64,000 nt of DNA from Gammaproteobacteria bacterium (GTDB lineage Bacteria; Pseudomonadota; Gammaproteobacteria; Pseudomonadales; Cellvibrionaceae). Shown here in pieces: positions 8,755-16,550 of this stretch. Both the position numbers and the translations under genes were made by a program. The notes under the pieces are model-generated. The model had not been told where the DNA came from. It made no database searches and was given only the letters and a program-made list of their open reading frames with translations. Numbering within the stretch: position 1 is the stretch's first letter; the number at the start of each line of letters is the position of its first letter. The stretch covers positions 1 to 64,000 of the forward strand of contig JAGKWY010000019.1 of the NCBI GenBank assembly GCA_021151625.1. Reading direction: 5' to 3'.

Positions 8755-9590
8755 GGCTTGCTCTGCTGACGAATTTTAATTTCGTTTAACTCGGCCAATA
8801 ATTCAGGTAGCGGAGGAATATTGAAATCGCGCTCCAACAAAGTTGGCTTTACGCCGAACAATTCGTAGGCCTTTTCCAATAATTGCCATACCGGATGAAT
8901 CACTGGCGCCCCGTGGGTGTCCACTCGCAGATCGTCAGCTTCTTCATAATGCCCGGCAATATGGATGTACGCCGTACGTTCACCGGGAAGACTGGCAAGA
9001 AATTCATAGGGATCATATTTGTGGTTAACGCTATTAACGTAAATATTATTTACATCCAGCAACAACGCACAATCTGCCTTTTTAACCACCGCATTAATAA
9101 ATTCACTTTCACTCATTTCCTGCTGCGGAGCGAGATAGTAGGAGGAGTTTTCGATAGCAATACGCTGCCCCAAAATATCTTGCGCGCGCAGGATACGTTC
9201 GGCTACATAATCAACCGCATTTTCAGTAAAAGGAATCGGCAACAAGTCGTACAACTGGCCCTGATCACTACAATAACTTAAGTGTTCACTGTAATAGCGA
9301 ATACCGTGCTCACGCATCAAGTTCTTGATTGCATGCAAAAGGTCGGTGTTGAGTGGTGCAGGAGAACCAATGGAAAGGGATAGACCGTGACAGACAAAGG
9401 GAAAACGTTCGGTGTAAGCGCGCAACTGTTTTGCTAATCGTCCGCCAACCTGAATCCAGTTTTCAGGGGCGACTTCCATAAACTGAATATCTTCTGGAGT
9501 AACTTCATCCAGGGTTTTCATCAGAGTCCGGCGCAGGCCGAGACCTGCACCGGTGACAGCTGCTGAATAATTGCCAGCTGTATTAGCCAT
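8751..9590 (-). CDS. hvfB: HvfB-family multinuclear non-haem iron oxygenase (DUF692)
   Basis: A 279-residue TIM-barrel enzyme of the MNIO family (DUF692, related to MbnB of methanobactin biosynthesis). Conserved acidic and histidine blocks that can bind iron are visible: MEVAPENW near residue 38, CHGLSLSIG near 68, YYSEHLSY near 98, IENSSYY near 146, LLLDVNNIYVNS near 178, HIAGH near 211 and DTHG near 223. Characterised relatives oxidise cysteines of an EGKCG-type peptide to oxazolone/thioamide or related copper-binding groups. The gene starts 5 nt after the precursor gene's stop codon and overlaps hvfC, which gives a compact precursor-enzyme-partner operon. Confidence 0.9.
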   Translation of the reverse strand: MANTAGNYSAAVTGAGLGLRRTLMKTLDEVTPEDIQFMEVAPENWIQVGGRLAKQLRAYTERFPFVCHGLSLSIGSPAPLNTDLLHAIKNLMREHGIRYYSEHLSYCSDQGQLYDLLPIPFTENAVDYVAERILRAQDILGQRIAIENSSYYLAPQQEMSESEFINAVVKKADCALLLDVNNIYVNSVNHKYDPYEFLASLPGERTAYIHIAGHYEEADDLRVDTHGAPVIHPVWQLLEKAYELFGVKPTLLERDFNIPPLPELLAELNEIKIRQQSKP

Positions 9591-9595
9591 AAATA

Positions 9596-9958
9596 TTACT
9601 CAGCCTTTTTCTCTTCTTTTTTATCAGCGCCGCATTTAGCTTCGCCACACTTATGCTCGCCTTCCGCTTTTTTGTCGGCGCCACACTTGTGTTCACCCTC
9701 TGCTTTTTTATCGGCACCGCACTTGGCTTCACCACACTTATGCTCACCGTCGGCCTTTTTATCGGCACCGCATTTGGCTTCGCCGCACTTGTGCTCGCCT
9801 TCAGATTTAGCTGAGCTGTTATCTGCCAGGGTGTAACCCGCTTGCAGTTGAGTTGCGCTAAAAGTGGTATCTGCAGCAGATGCGACTGGAGCCAACGCAG
9901 CAGAAGCAACAAAAGCAGCGCCAATCATCGCAGACAGGTTGGAAATTTTATTATTCAT
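9596..9958 (-). CDS. hvfA: HvfA-family RiPP precursor with seven cysteines (predicted copper-binding peptide)
   Basis: A 120-residue secreted precursor. The start is the ATG at 9958, with AGGAG 7 nt upstream; a longer reading to 10006 lacks this. Residues 1-28 form a signal peptide ending ASA. Residues 53-114 are four near-identical units built on EGEHKCGEAKCGADKKA: two full units, one shortened 12-residue unit that lost one KCG, and one final unit. Together they give seven Cys (58, 63, 75, 80, 92, 104, 109), each in a KCG context. This matches the EGKCG-type cores modified by HvfB/HvfC enzymes in Haemophilus and in bufferins, which bind copper. Modification and copper binding are inferred from family and context. 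Confidence 0.9.
   Translation of the reverse strand: MNNKISNLSAMIGAAFVASAALAPVASAADTTFSATQLQAGYTLADNSSAKSEGEHKCGEAKCGADKKADGEHKCGEAKCGADKKAEGEHKCGADKKAEGEHKCGEAKCGADKKEEKKAE
9617..9802 (-). repeat. In-frame 51-bp tandem repeats inside hvfA
   Basis: The DNA encoding the KCG units is a tandem array with units of 51, 51, 36 and 48 bp. The 36-bp unit lacks the five-codon block EAKCG, consistent with in-frame slippage or recombination. Copy number could vary between strains without breaking the frame. Confidence 0.85.
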
Positions 9959-10209
9959 GGAAAAACTCCTTTCATTCAATAGTTTCAGGGTGATAGAACA
10001 TGTCATTGGATTTTTGTACCACTAAAGCAAACTGATATTAACCTCATTAGCCATCAGATAGCGGGGGCTTGCTCAGGAGCTAACCACACCTACCCTCACC
10101 CAGTTCGCTGTTGGTGACTTATAGACTAGCCTCATTTAGTTTTGTTACAACACCAACACATATTTACCTAATTATTTATTTCCTGCCTTATTTCTGGACT
10201 GATCACTGA

Positions 10210-13200
10210 TTATTGTTGCGCCTGCAACAGGGCCTGTTCCCATTGTTTGTCCAGGCGTTTATCAGATACTGGCACCTGGGTTTTCAAGGTCTGGGCAAAC
10301 AGGGAAATACGCAACTCCTCTACCCACCAGCGATACTCCATCAGCTCGGATAACTGCCCCAGGCGATAATCCCCCTCTTTCGCCAGATAATCCGTCAGGC
10401 GCTGCCAGTGGGGTGCAACCTCCGCCAGCTGCAGCTTATCTTTTTGCGCATTGAGTGCCGCCTTTTCCAGTCGCTGCTGGATGCCACGCATGTATTTTGG
10501 GTACTGCTGCAACCACTGCGATGGTGTTTTATAAACCAGCCCGGGATAATAAAGCTGCGCGAGCTGTTGATTGATATCACTAATGGTGTAGGCCAACAAC
10601 AACATATTTTTTTGTTGCTTGAGCTGCTTTTTAATCTCCACCAACAATTTCAAACTGGTGACTAATTGATTAGCCAACTCCTGCGCATGAGGAATTAATT
10701 TATCTTTTATCGCTTGCAGCAAGGAATCAAACGCCGGTTTAGCACGTGGCAGTTGCTGCTGATCAGCAAACGCAAGTTGTTTAATAGCCGCCATAATTAA
10801 ATCGTCGACCACTTGGTCGCGGCTACCAATCCCCGCCAGTGTCAGCGCAACTTCCTGCCCCTTTAATAATTCCTTGTGCAAATATTTAACCGTTTGCCCG
10901 AGCGATAAATACACTAAGCGCGTTAGGCCACGCTGGGTGATATCCAATGCCTGCAAGGGATTATCCAATACTTGCAAAGCCACACTGGAATTTTTGTCCA
11001 CCAGCGCTGGGTAGGCGCGAATACTAATTCCGCCGCGCGGCAGCTGAATGGCTTGTGGCAGCGCATCAAAATCCCACGCAGTAATACCATCGCGTTCAAT
11101 ATTGGTGGCGGCTGACTGAATATTTTGTTGCACTTTTTCGCGATATTTTTCCCGCAGCGGTGTTAAATCGCGACCACTGGCAATAACTTTTCCCTTATCA
11201 TCCACCACGTGAATATTAAAACGGTAGTAATCATCCACGCTGGTTTCCAACCAGGCTTCTTTAGGAATATCCACACCTGTCAGGCGCTTTAATTGCACAC
11301 CCATGGCTTCACTCAGGGGTTTATTATCCGGTGTTAACACCGCCAATAATTTATCCACCACATCGGGCACAGGTACAAAATGTTTACGCAGGTTTTTAGG
11401 CAGGGATTTAATCAAGCCAATGCATTTGTCGCGCAACATACCTGGCACCAACCATTCGAGTCGCTGCTCGGGCACCTGATGCAACACGCTCATGGGTACA
11501 TGGATGCTCACACCATCAAAGGCATGATTCGGTTCAAAGTGATAACTGAGTGGGAACACCATGCCACGCCATTCCAATTCATTCGGAAATTGCGCTTCAG
11601 TCACATCACCCGCGCCGTGCCGCATTAATGTTTCACGCGTGATATAAAGTAATTGCGAATTGGTTTGCTCTGCTTTTTTGCGCCAGGATTCAAATCCAGC
11701 GAGATTCACTACATCCGAAGGAATTCGCTCGTTGTAAAAATCAAAAATAACCTGTTCATCGACCACAATATCGCGGCGACGGGATTTTGCTTCCAGTTCT
11801 TCCAGCTGCAACAACAATTGCTGTTGATGGGTGTAAAAATCCTTAAAGCCTGCCTGTTGTTGCAAATGCTTGCGCTTTGGATGCTGCATATATTGCCCTT
11901 CAACCAAGGCAGCGCGGATAAATACTTCACGCGCTTGCGCAGGATCTATGTGGCTATAGTTAACCGATTTCTTCTCAACAATGGTTAAGCCATAAAGTGT
12001 AATTTTTTCATAGGCCATTACCTGACCTGCGCGCGAGTCATAATGAGGTTCAAAATGCTGGCGCTTGATTAAATGCTCCGCTGCACTAATCACCCATTCC
12101 GGTTCAATTTTAGCTACCGTGTGCGCAAATAATTTAGAGGTTTCAATCAGTTCTGCTGCCATTATCCATTTAGGCGTTTTTTTCACGAGCGACGAGCCAG
12201 GGAAAATTGCAAACTTGCGATTGCGTGCGCCCAGGTATTCGCGCTCTTCGTGATTAAAACCTAAATTGCCCAACAAACCGGTCAAAAGCGCTTTATGGAT
12301 GGCTTCGTAATTTGCCGGCTCGCTATTGATGCGAAACCCTAAATCTTTAATGGCAATGCACAACTGGTGGTGCACGTCGCGCCATTCACGCAAACGCAAA
12401 TAGGAAAGGAATTCTTTTTTACAGAGTTTGCGCAGCTGGTTTTGCGAAAGCTCCTGACGCTGGGTTTCAAAATAATCCCACAGGCTTACATAACCCAGAA
12501 AATCCGAATGCTCAGACCAGAAACGACGATGCATCTGGTCGGCAGCCTGCTGCTTCTCTACCGGGCGCTCGCGTGGGTCCTGTACCGAGAGTGCACTAAC
12601 AATAATTAATAATTCGCGAATACAGGATTGCTCCTGCGCTGCCAGCATCATGCGCGCAAGACGCGGGTCCAAGGGTAATTTCGCTAACTGCTGACCAGCC
12701 GGCATCAACTGATTTTTGCTGTTAACTGCGTGCAATTCTTCCAACAATTTAAAACCATCACTAATCAGGCGATGATCCGGGGCATCGATAAACGGAAATT
12801 TATGGATATCGCCCATACGCAATTGCAGCATTTGCAAAATGACTGCCGCAAGGTTGGTACGCAGGATTTCCGCATCAGTAAACGCGGGGCGCGAATTAAA
12901 ATCTTCTTCACTGTATAAGCGAATACAAACACCTTCTGCCACACGGCCACAGCGCCCTTTGCGCTGGTTAGCGCTGGCCTGGGAAACAGGCTCGATCGGC
13001 AAACGCTGCACTTTTGTGCGATAGGAATAACGGCTAATACGCGCAAACCCCGGATCAATGACATAGCGAATACCGGGCACAGTAATAGAGGTTTCTGCCA
13101 CGTTAGTCGCCAACACAATGCGACGCCCGGTGTGTGGTGCAAATACTTTTTGCTGCTCCGCCAAACTCAAGCGCGCATAAAAGGGAATCACTTCCATATG

Positions 13201-14172
13201 CGCAAATTGCGCTTTGCGCAGCACATCTGCCGTCTCGCGAATTTCACGCTCACCACTTAAAAATACCAGGATGTCACCACCGCGCACACCTGAACCGGTT
13301 TTTTCATGCAATTCAATTTCACGCACTGCATCGACAATCGCCGCATATTGATCTGGTTCTGCATCTTCCCCATCATCATTTTCAAATTCGTAGAGTGGGC
13401 GATACCAGACCTCTACCGGATAAGTTCGGCCCGACACCTCAATAATGGGCGCGTTATTAAAGTGTTGTGAAAAACGTTCAAGGTCAATGGTGGCAGAAGT
13501 GATGATTAATTTTAAATCAGGGCGCTTCGGCAACAGCTGCTTTAAATAACCGAGCAGAAAGTCGATATTCAAACTGCGTTCATGGGCTTCATCAATAATC
13601 AGCGTGTCGTATTTATTTAAAAAAGGATCGTGTTGGATTTCCGCGAGCAAAATCCCATCAGTCATTACTTTGATTAAAGTATTTTCGTTGGACTGGTCGC
13701 TGAACCTGACTTGATAACCAACCTTTTCACCCAGGGTGGTTTTTAATTCCTCGGCAATGCGGTTAGCCACTGTATTAGCGGCAATCCGGCGCGGTTGGGT
13801 GTGGCCAATCAAACCTTTGACACCGCGCCCAATGCTTAAACAAATTTTGGGAATCTGCGTGGTTTTACCCGAGCCGGTTTCACCCGCCAAAACCACCACC
13901 TGATTATTGGCAATAATCTGTGCAATTTCATCGCGCTTTTCGCAAACCGGTAATGCGGGGAATTCTATCTCGGTGGGAACAAGTTGCTGGCGGCGCACAA
14001 CATCGGCTTGCGATTGCGCCAGCTGTTGTTGCCATTTTTCCAAAGCCTGATCAAACGGTTTTTCGGCGCGCGCGAGTTTTTCGATCTCGCTTAAACGGCG
14101 AATAAGCTTGTGATAATCGCGCCCCATCACGTGGGTAACGGATTGTTTGTAACTTGACCAGGGATTTGACAT
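10210..14172 (-). CDS. hrpA: ATP-dependent RNA helicase HrpA (DEAH box)
   Basis: A 1320-residue helicase, close to E. coli HrpA (1300). The Walker A motif GETGSGKTTQ (near residue 98), the DEAH motif IDEAHERS (near 194), the SATIDLERF motif and the QRKGRCGR motif VI are all present. Helicase-associated, OB-fold and long C-terminal HrpA-specific (DUF3418) regions follow. HrpA unwinds structured mRNA and helps rescue stalled ribosomes. I chose the ATG at 14172 (MSNPWSSYK) over a possible upstream start at 14211, because the extra N-terminal residues do not resemble the family. No clear terminator was seen downstream. The 10007-10209 gap to hvfA holds only an AT-rich, promoter-like stretch. Confidence 0.95.
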   Translation of the reverse strand: MSNPWSSYKQSVTHVMGRDYHKLIRRLSEIEKLARAEKPFDQALEKWQQQLAQSQADVVRRQQLVPTEIEFPALPVCEKRDEIAQIIANNQVVVLAGETGSGKTTQIPKICLSIGRGVKGLIGHTQPRRIAANTVANRIAEELKTTLGEKVGYQVRFSDQSNENTLIKVMTDGILLAEIQHDPFLNKYDTLIIDEAHERSLNIDFLLGYLKQLLPKRPDLKLIITSATIDLERFSQHFNNAPIIEVSGRTYPVEVWYRPLYEFENDDGEDAEPDQYAAIVDAVREIELHEKTGSGVRGGDILVFLSGEREIRETADVLRKAQFAHMEVIPFYARLSLAEQQKVFAPHTGRRIVLATNVAETSITVPGIRYVIDPGFARISRYSYRTKVQRLPIEPVSQASANQRKGRCGRVAEGVCIRLYSEEDFNSRPAFTDAEILRTNLAAVILQMLQLRMGDIHKFPFIDAPDHRLISDGFKLLEELHAVNSKNQLMPAGQQLAKLPLDPRLARMMLAAQEQSCIRELLIIVSALSVQDPRERPVEKQQAADQMHRRFWSEHSDFLGYVSLWDYFETQRQELSQNQLRKLCKKEFLSYLRLREWRDVHHQLCIAIKDLGFRINSEPANYEAIHKALLTGLLGNLGFNHEEREYLGARNRKFAIFPGSSLVKKTPKWIMAAELIETSKLFAHTVAKIEPEWVISAAEHLIKRQHFEPHYDSRAGQVMAYEKITLYGLTIVEKKSVNYSHIDPAQAREVFIRAALVEGQYMQHPKRKHLQQQAGFKDFYTHQQQLLLQLEELEAKSRRRDIVVDEQVIFDFYNERIPSDVVNLAGFESWRKKAEQTNSQLLYITRETLMRHGAGDVTEAQFPNELEWRGMVFPLSYHFEPNHAFDGVSIHVPMSVLHQVPEQRLEWLVPGMLRDKCIGLIKSLPKNLRKHFVPVPDVVDKLLAVLTPDNKPLSEAMGVQLKRLTGVDIPKEAWLETSVDDYYRFNIHVVDDKGKVIASGRDLTPLREKYREKVQQNIQSAATNIERDGITAWDFDALPQAIQLPRGGISIRAYPALVDKNSSVALQVLDNPLQALDITQRGLTRLVYLSLGQTVKYLHKELLKGQEVALTLAGIGSRDQVVDDLIMAAIKQLAFADQQQLPRAKPAFDSLLQAIKDKLIPHAQELANQLVTSLKLLVEIKKQLKQQKNMLLLAYTISDINQQLAQLYYPGLVYKTPSQWLQQYPKYMRGIQQRLEKAALNAQKDKLQLAEVAPHWQRLTDYLAKEGDYRLGQLSELMEYRWWVEELRISLFAQTLKTQVPVSDKRLDKQWEQALLQAQQ

Positions 14173-14302
14173 ATCAACTCGGCTTGCAGCCCTGTGGCAA
14201 GAGATTGGCACGGGACATTTTCAGGGGATTAAACTGGCCGTGGATGATAGGTAACACGGCCAGCCCCTGCAAGTCAGTTTTTGTGAAGGTTAAGCACACA
14301 AT

Positions 14303-14446
14303 CAGCAGGTTGTTGAAATACGTTTTCGAGGCAGTCAATGCAAGGCAAAAACAGCCGAAAAAGCGGAGTTTATTTTAATAAATGAGCATTTTGAGGCTGT
14401 TTTTAACGTAGCAGTGACAACGCAGATAGTATTTCAACAAGCTGCT
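14303..14446. mobile_element. MITE-like palindromic repeat element (about 144 bp)
   Basis: Terminal inverted repeats (AGCAGGTTGTTGAAATAC at the left; GTATTTCAACAAGCTGCT at the right; 17 of 18 match) bound a non-coding segment. Inside is a second inverted pair, AAAAACAGCC (14347-14356) and GGCTGTTTTT (14395-14404). The element therefore can fold into a long imperfect hairpin. This fits a small non-autonomous transposable or REP-like repeat; similar sequences seem common in gammaproteobacteria, which is memory rather than a search result. Its right end supplies the stop codon (14445-14447) of the neighbouring Cupin_8 gene. Confidence 0.65.
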
Positions 14447-15461
14447 AGCGGTTCAAACGATTGATCAACCAGGCCCTTAACTGCCGCGCCTGTAAATCAT
14501 CCATTGGGCCAAGCGCTCCCTGGGCTTCCGGCGGGATATTTTCACGCGCAACTGATGGATCGCCAAAAATATAAAAATCGAACAGCGCTTTCCAGGCCGC
14601 CTTTTCTTTTTCCGGCAAATCGCGAATACAGAGCATTGAGTGCTTAAGTGCATTAATTGCCGGCCCCATGTATTTGGGCACAGTGCGCCACCAGTAATTC
14701 ACCAACACATTGAAGGTGCTTAACCCTTCCACATGGTGCCACCACATACTCGGGATAAAGAGCGCATCGCCCTGCTCCAGATTAGCCACCTGCCCAGCCG
14801 CCATAGCCGCGCGAAAACGGGGGAATTGTTCGAAGTCCGGCTTGGCGAAATCCACCAAACTGATTTGCTGACCAGCCGGATTAAAATCCAGCGGGCCGGG
14901 ATAGAGGTTTTGCGCCTGCTCAGGTGGGAACACGGTAAAACGACGCTTTCCCACAATGCTGCAAGCCAGGTTATCCGGGGCATCATAATGGCATGGGATG
15001 CGAGACTTATTGCCCATCCAGATGCTCACCAGGGCATCCGGAAACGGGATCGGGATATTGTTTCCCTGGGCACTCATCCCCGGTAAACAGACATCCACCG
15101 TGGTAGATCCCACATAAAAGGTTGGCGGTTGCAGGTCATGCTTGTGTTTCTCGACCAGGTCTAACACCTCATCCAGGCGCACCCGATCACTGCGGTAATT
15201 AAACCCACTCATGTCTGCGTTATAAAAATAGCGCCCCTCATTTTCAGGGCTACCCAAAAAGGTACCAACAGTTTTATCTTCGTAAAATGAACGCAGGTAA
15301 TTGATGGCCGCCTCATCAGACTCCAGCCCCGCTTTGGTTAGCGGCCAACTGCTGGCCAGACCTTTCAAGACCAGCGGCTGATCAGAAGCCAGTATTTCCG
15401 GGGGAATGTTGTTCGGGTCTATACCCAGGATTTCTTTAACATGTGTCTTGATGTCGAGCAT
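14445..15461 (-). CDS. Cupin_8/JmjC-like Fe(II)/2-oxoglutarate-dependent oxygenase
   Basis: A 338-residue cytoplasmic protein of the Cupin_8 (JmjC-like) type. The iron ligands are visible as the HxD motif in CHYDAPDNLAC (near residue 181) and a distal His in MWWHHVEGL (near 250). WMGNKSRIP and the FTVFPPEQA stretch are also typical of the fold. Relatives hydroxylate protein or small-molecule substrates; in marine and plant-degrading gammaproteobacteria they often sit near TonB receptor genes, but none adjoins here. The stop codon lies within the terminal repeat of the MITE-like element, so the last residues (after about 334) may have been altered by its insertion. Confidence 0.82.
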   Translation of the reverse strand: MLDIKTHVKEILGIDPNNIPPEILASDQPLVLKGLASSWPLTKAGLESDEAAINYLRSFYEDKTVGTFLGSPENEGRYFYNADMSGFNYRSDRVRLDEVLDLVEKHKHDLQPPTFYVGSTTVDVCLPGMSAQGNNIPIPFPDALVSIWMGNKSRIPCHYDAPDNLACSIVGKRRFTVFPPEQAQNLYPGPLDFNPAGQQISLVDFAKPDFEQFPRFRAAMAAGQVANLEQGDALFIPSMWWHHVEGLSTFNVLVNYWWRTVPKYMGPAINALKHSMLCIRDLPEKEKAAWKALFDFYIFGDPSVARENIPPEAQGALGPMDDLQARQLRAWLINRLNR

Positions 15462-15594
15462 GAGTATCTACTTCGTTTGTTATCTAATCAGCACCGCAGT
15501 GACGAGGTTAGATTTGATCACTAACTACCGACAAAGACAATTGATTTGGAGCAGTTGAGGCTGAATTACAAAACCTGCCCACTGGAAAATAAAA

Positions 15595-15622
15595 AGCCGT
15601 GGCTGGTTTTCCAGCCACGGCT
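15595..15622 (-). terminator. Rho-independent terminator
   Basis: Arms AGCCGTGGCTGG and CCAGCCACGGCT close a 4-nt loop. On the - strand it is followed by a T-run (15590-15594). It ends the transcript of the haem-oxygenase-fold gene and separates it from the Cupin_8 gene. The 236-bp gap holds no other gene. Confidence 0.9.
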
Positions 15623-15697
15623 GCTCCTGGTATACGCAATCTCAATCACTCCACACTAATTTCAACAATCCCTTACCGGTTTGGTCCTACTAATTAC

Positions 15698-16435
15698 CTA
15701 TTGCAACCAGGCTACCCGAGTATCGCGTTGCATTGATATCTCAATGCCTTTTTCCCAACAACTAAACATAGCTTCAAAACCCTGGAAAATATCGTCAATC
15801 ATTTGTTCCATTACCGGGTAACGAATGGTTCCTTTGGCTTTTGGTGCTTTTTGTGCTTTTGGTTCAGCGGAATCTAACCAGCTACCCATAGTATGTTCAG
15901 ACTCCTTGTCATAATGATGTTCACCAAAATATACCAACTGCTGATAGACCCCCATTCGCTTGGTCAACACATTAAGACTTTCAATAAATGCAGCAAATGC
16001 AGCTTCCAAACATTCAATAATCACCAGCTTTTCCTGTGCATTTTTACAACTATTTATTAGTACAACAATGTCATAGATTTGACGGCGAATCGCTGCATTT
16101 TGTGGCGCCCATATTAAATGCAGACTATCGGAAATTTTTTCTCCGCCCCAGGCACCAATAGGTAATTCCAGTGTTTCCAGATCTTGCAAAAACCACAACC
16201 AATGATCACTGTCTTCTGTGCAATGTTCATTCAGCAAGAATTCGGTTTGATTGCTGGGAAAGGGAACGCGCATGTACTCTAATAAATCCCTGAAGCCCAA
16301 CACAAAGAAACTCATGAGTGGCACAAAGGAAAAAATAGACTTATCAGGATATTCAGCGTTGCGTAGATGCTGGCAAAAAGAATGCTCAGCCAAATGATTT
16401 TTATGTTGTTCAATAGAAACAAATACTTTATTCAT
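15698..16435 (-). CDS. Haem-oxygenase-fold (TENA/PqqC-like) protein of unknown function
   Basis: A 245-residue, mostly helical cytoplasmic protein. The LLNEHCTEDSDHWLWFLQDL block near residue 66 (given here as LLNEHCTEDSDHW and LWFLQDL) has the E-x-x-E/D-x-x-H pattern of haem-oxygenase-like metal or haem binding proteins. Further Glu/His residues occur in LVYFGEHHYDKESEH near residue 168. This suggests a haem-oxygenase-like diiron or haem protein, but the exact family is not recognised. A strong RBS AAGGAG precedes the ATG. It lies 115 bp downstream of a hybrid sensor kinase on the same strand and may be its functional partner. Confidence 0.55.
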   Translation of the reverse strand: MNKVFVSIEQHKNHLAEHSFCQHLRNAEYPDKSIFSFVPLMSFFVLGFRDLLEYMRVPFPSNQTEFLLNEHCTEDSDHWLWFLQDLETLELPIGAWGGEKISDSLHLIWAPQNAAIRRQIYDIVVLINSCKNAQEKLVIIECLEAAFAAFIESLNVLTKRMGVYQQLVYFGEHHYDKESEHTMGSWLDSAEPKAQKAPKAKGTIRYPVMEQMIDDIFQGFEAMFSCWEKGIEISMQRDTRVAWLQ

Positions 16436-16550
16436 TGGAATGACTCCTTATCAGTTATAGGATGTGCGTCATTTTTTTGAACAAAAATCAACGCACAATT
16501 CTATAACTGCAAGACTCTTTCCAACTTGGCATACCAATTTGTAAAAAAGT

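Noticed and set aside
9617..9802. Regular repeat pattern considered as a CRISPR array
   Set aside because: The units are in-frame coding repeats of hvfA without spacers, and no cas genes are present.
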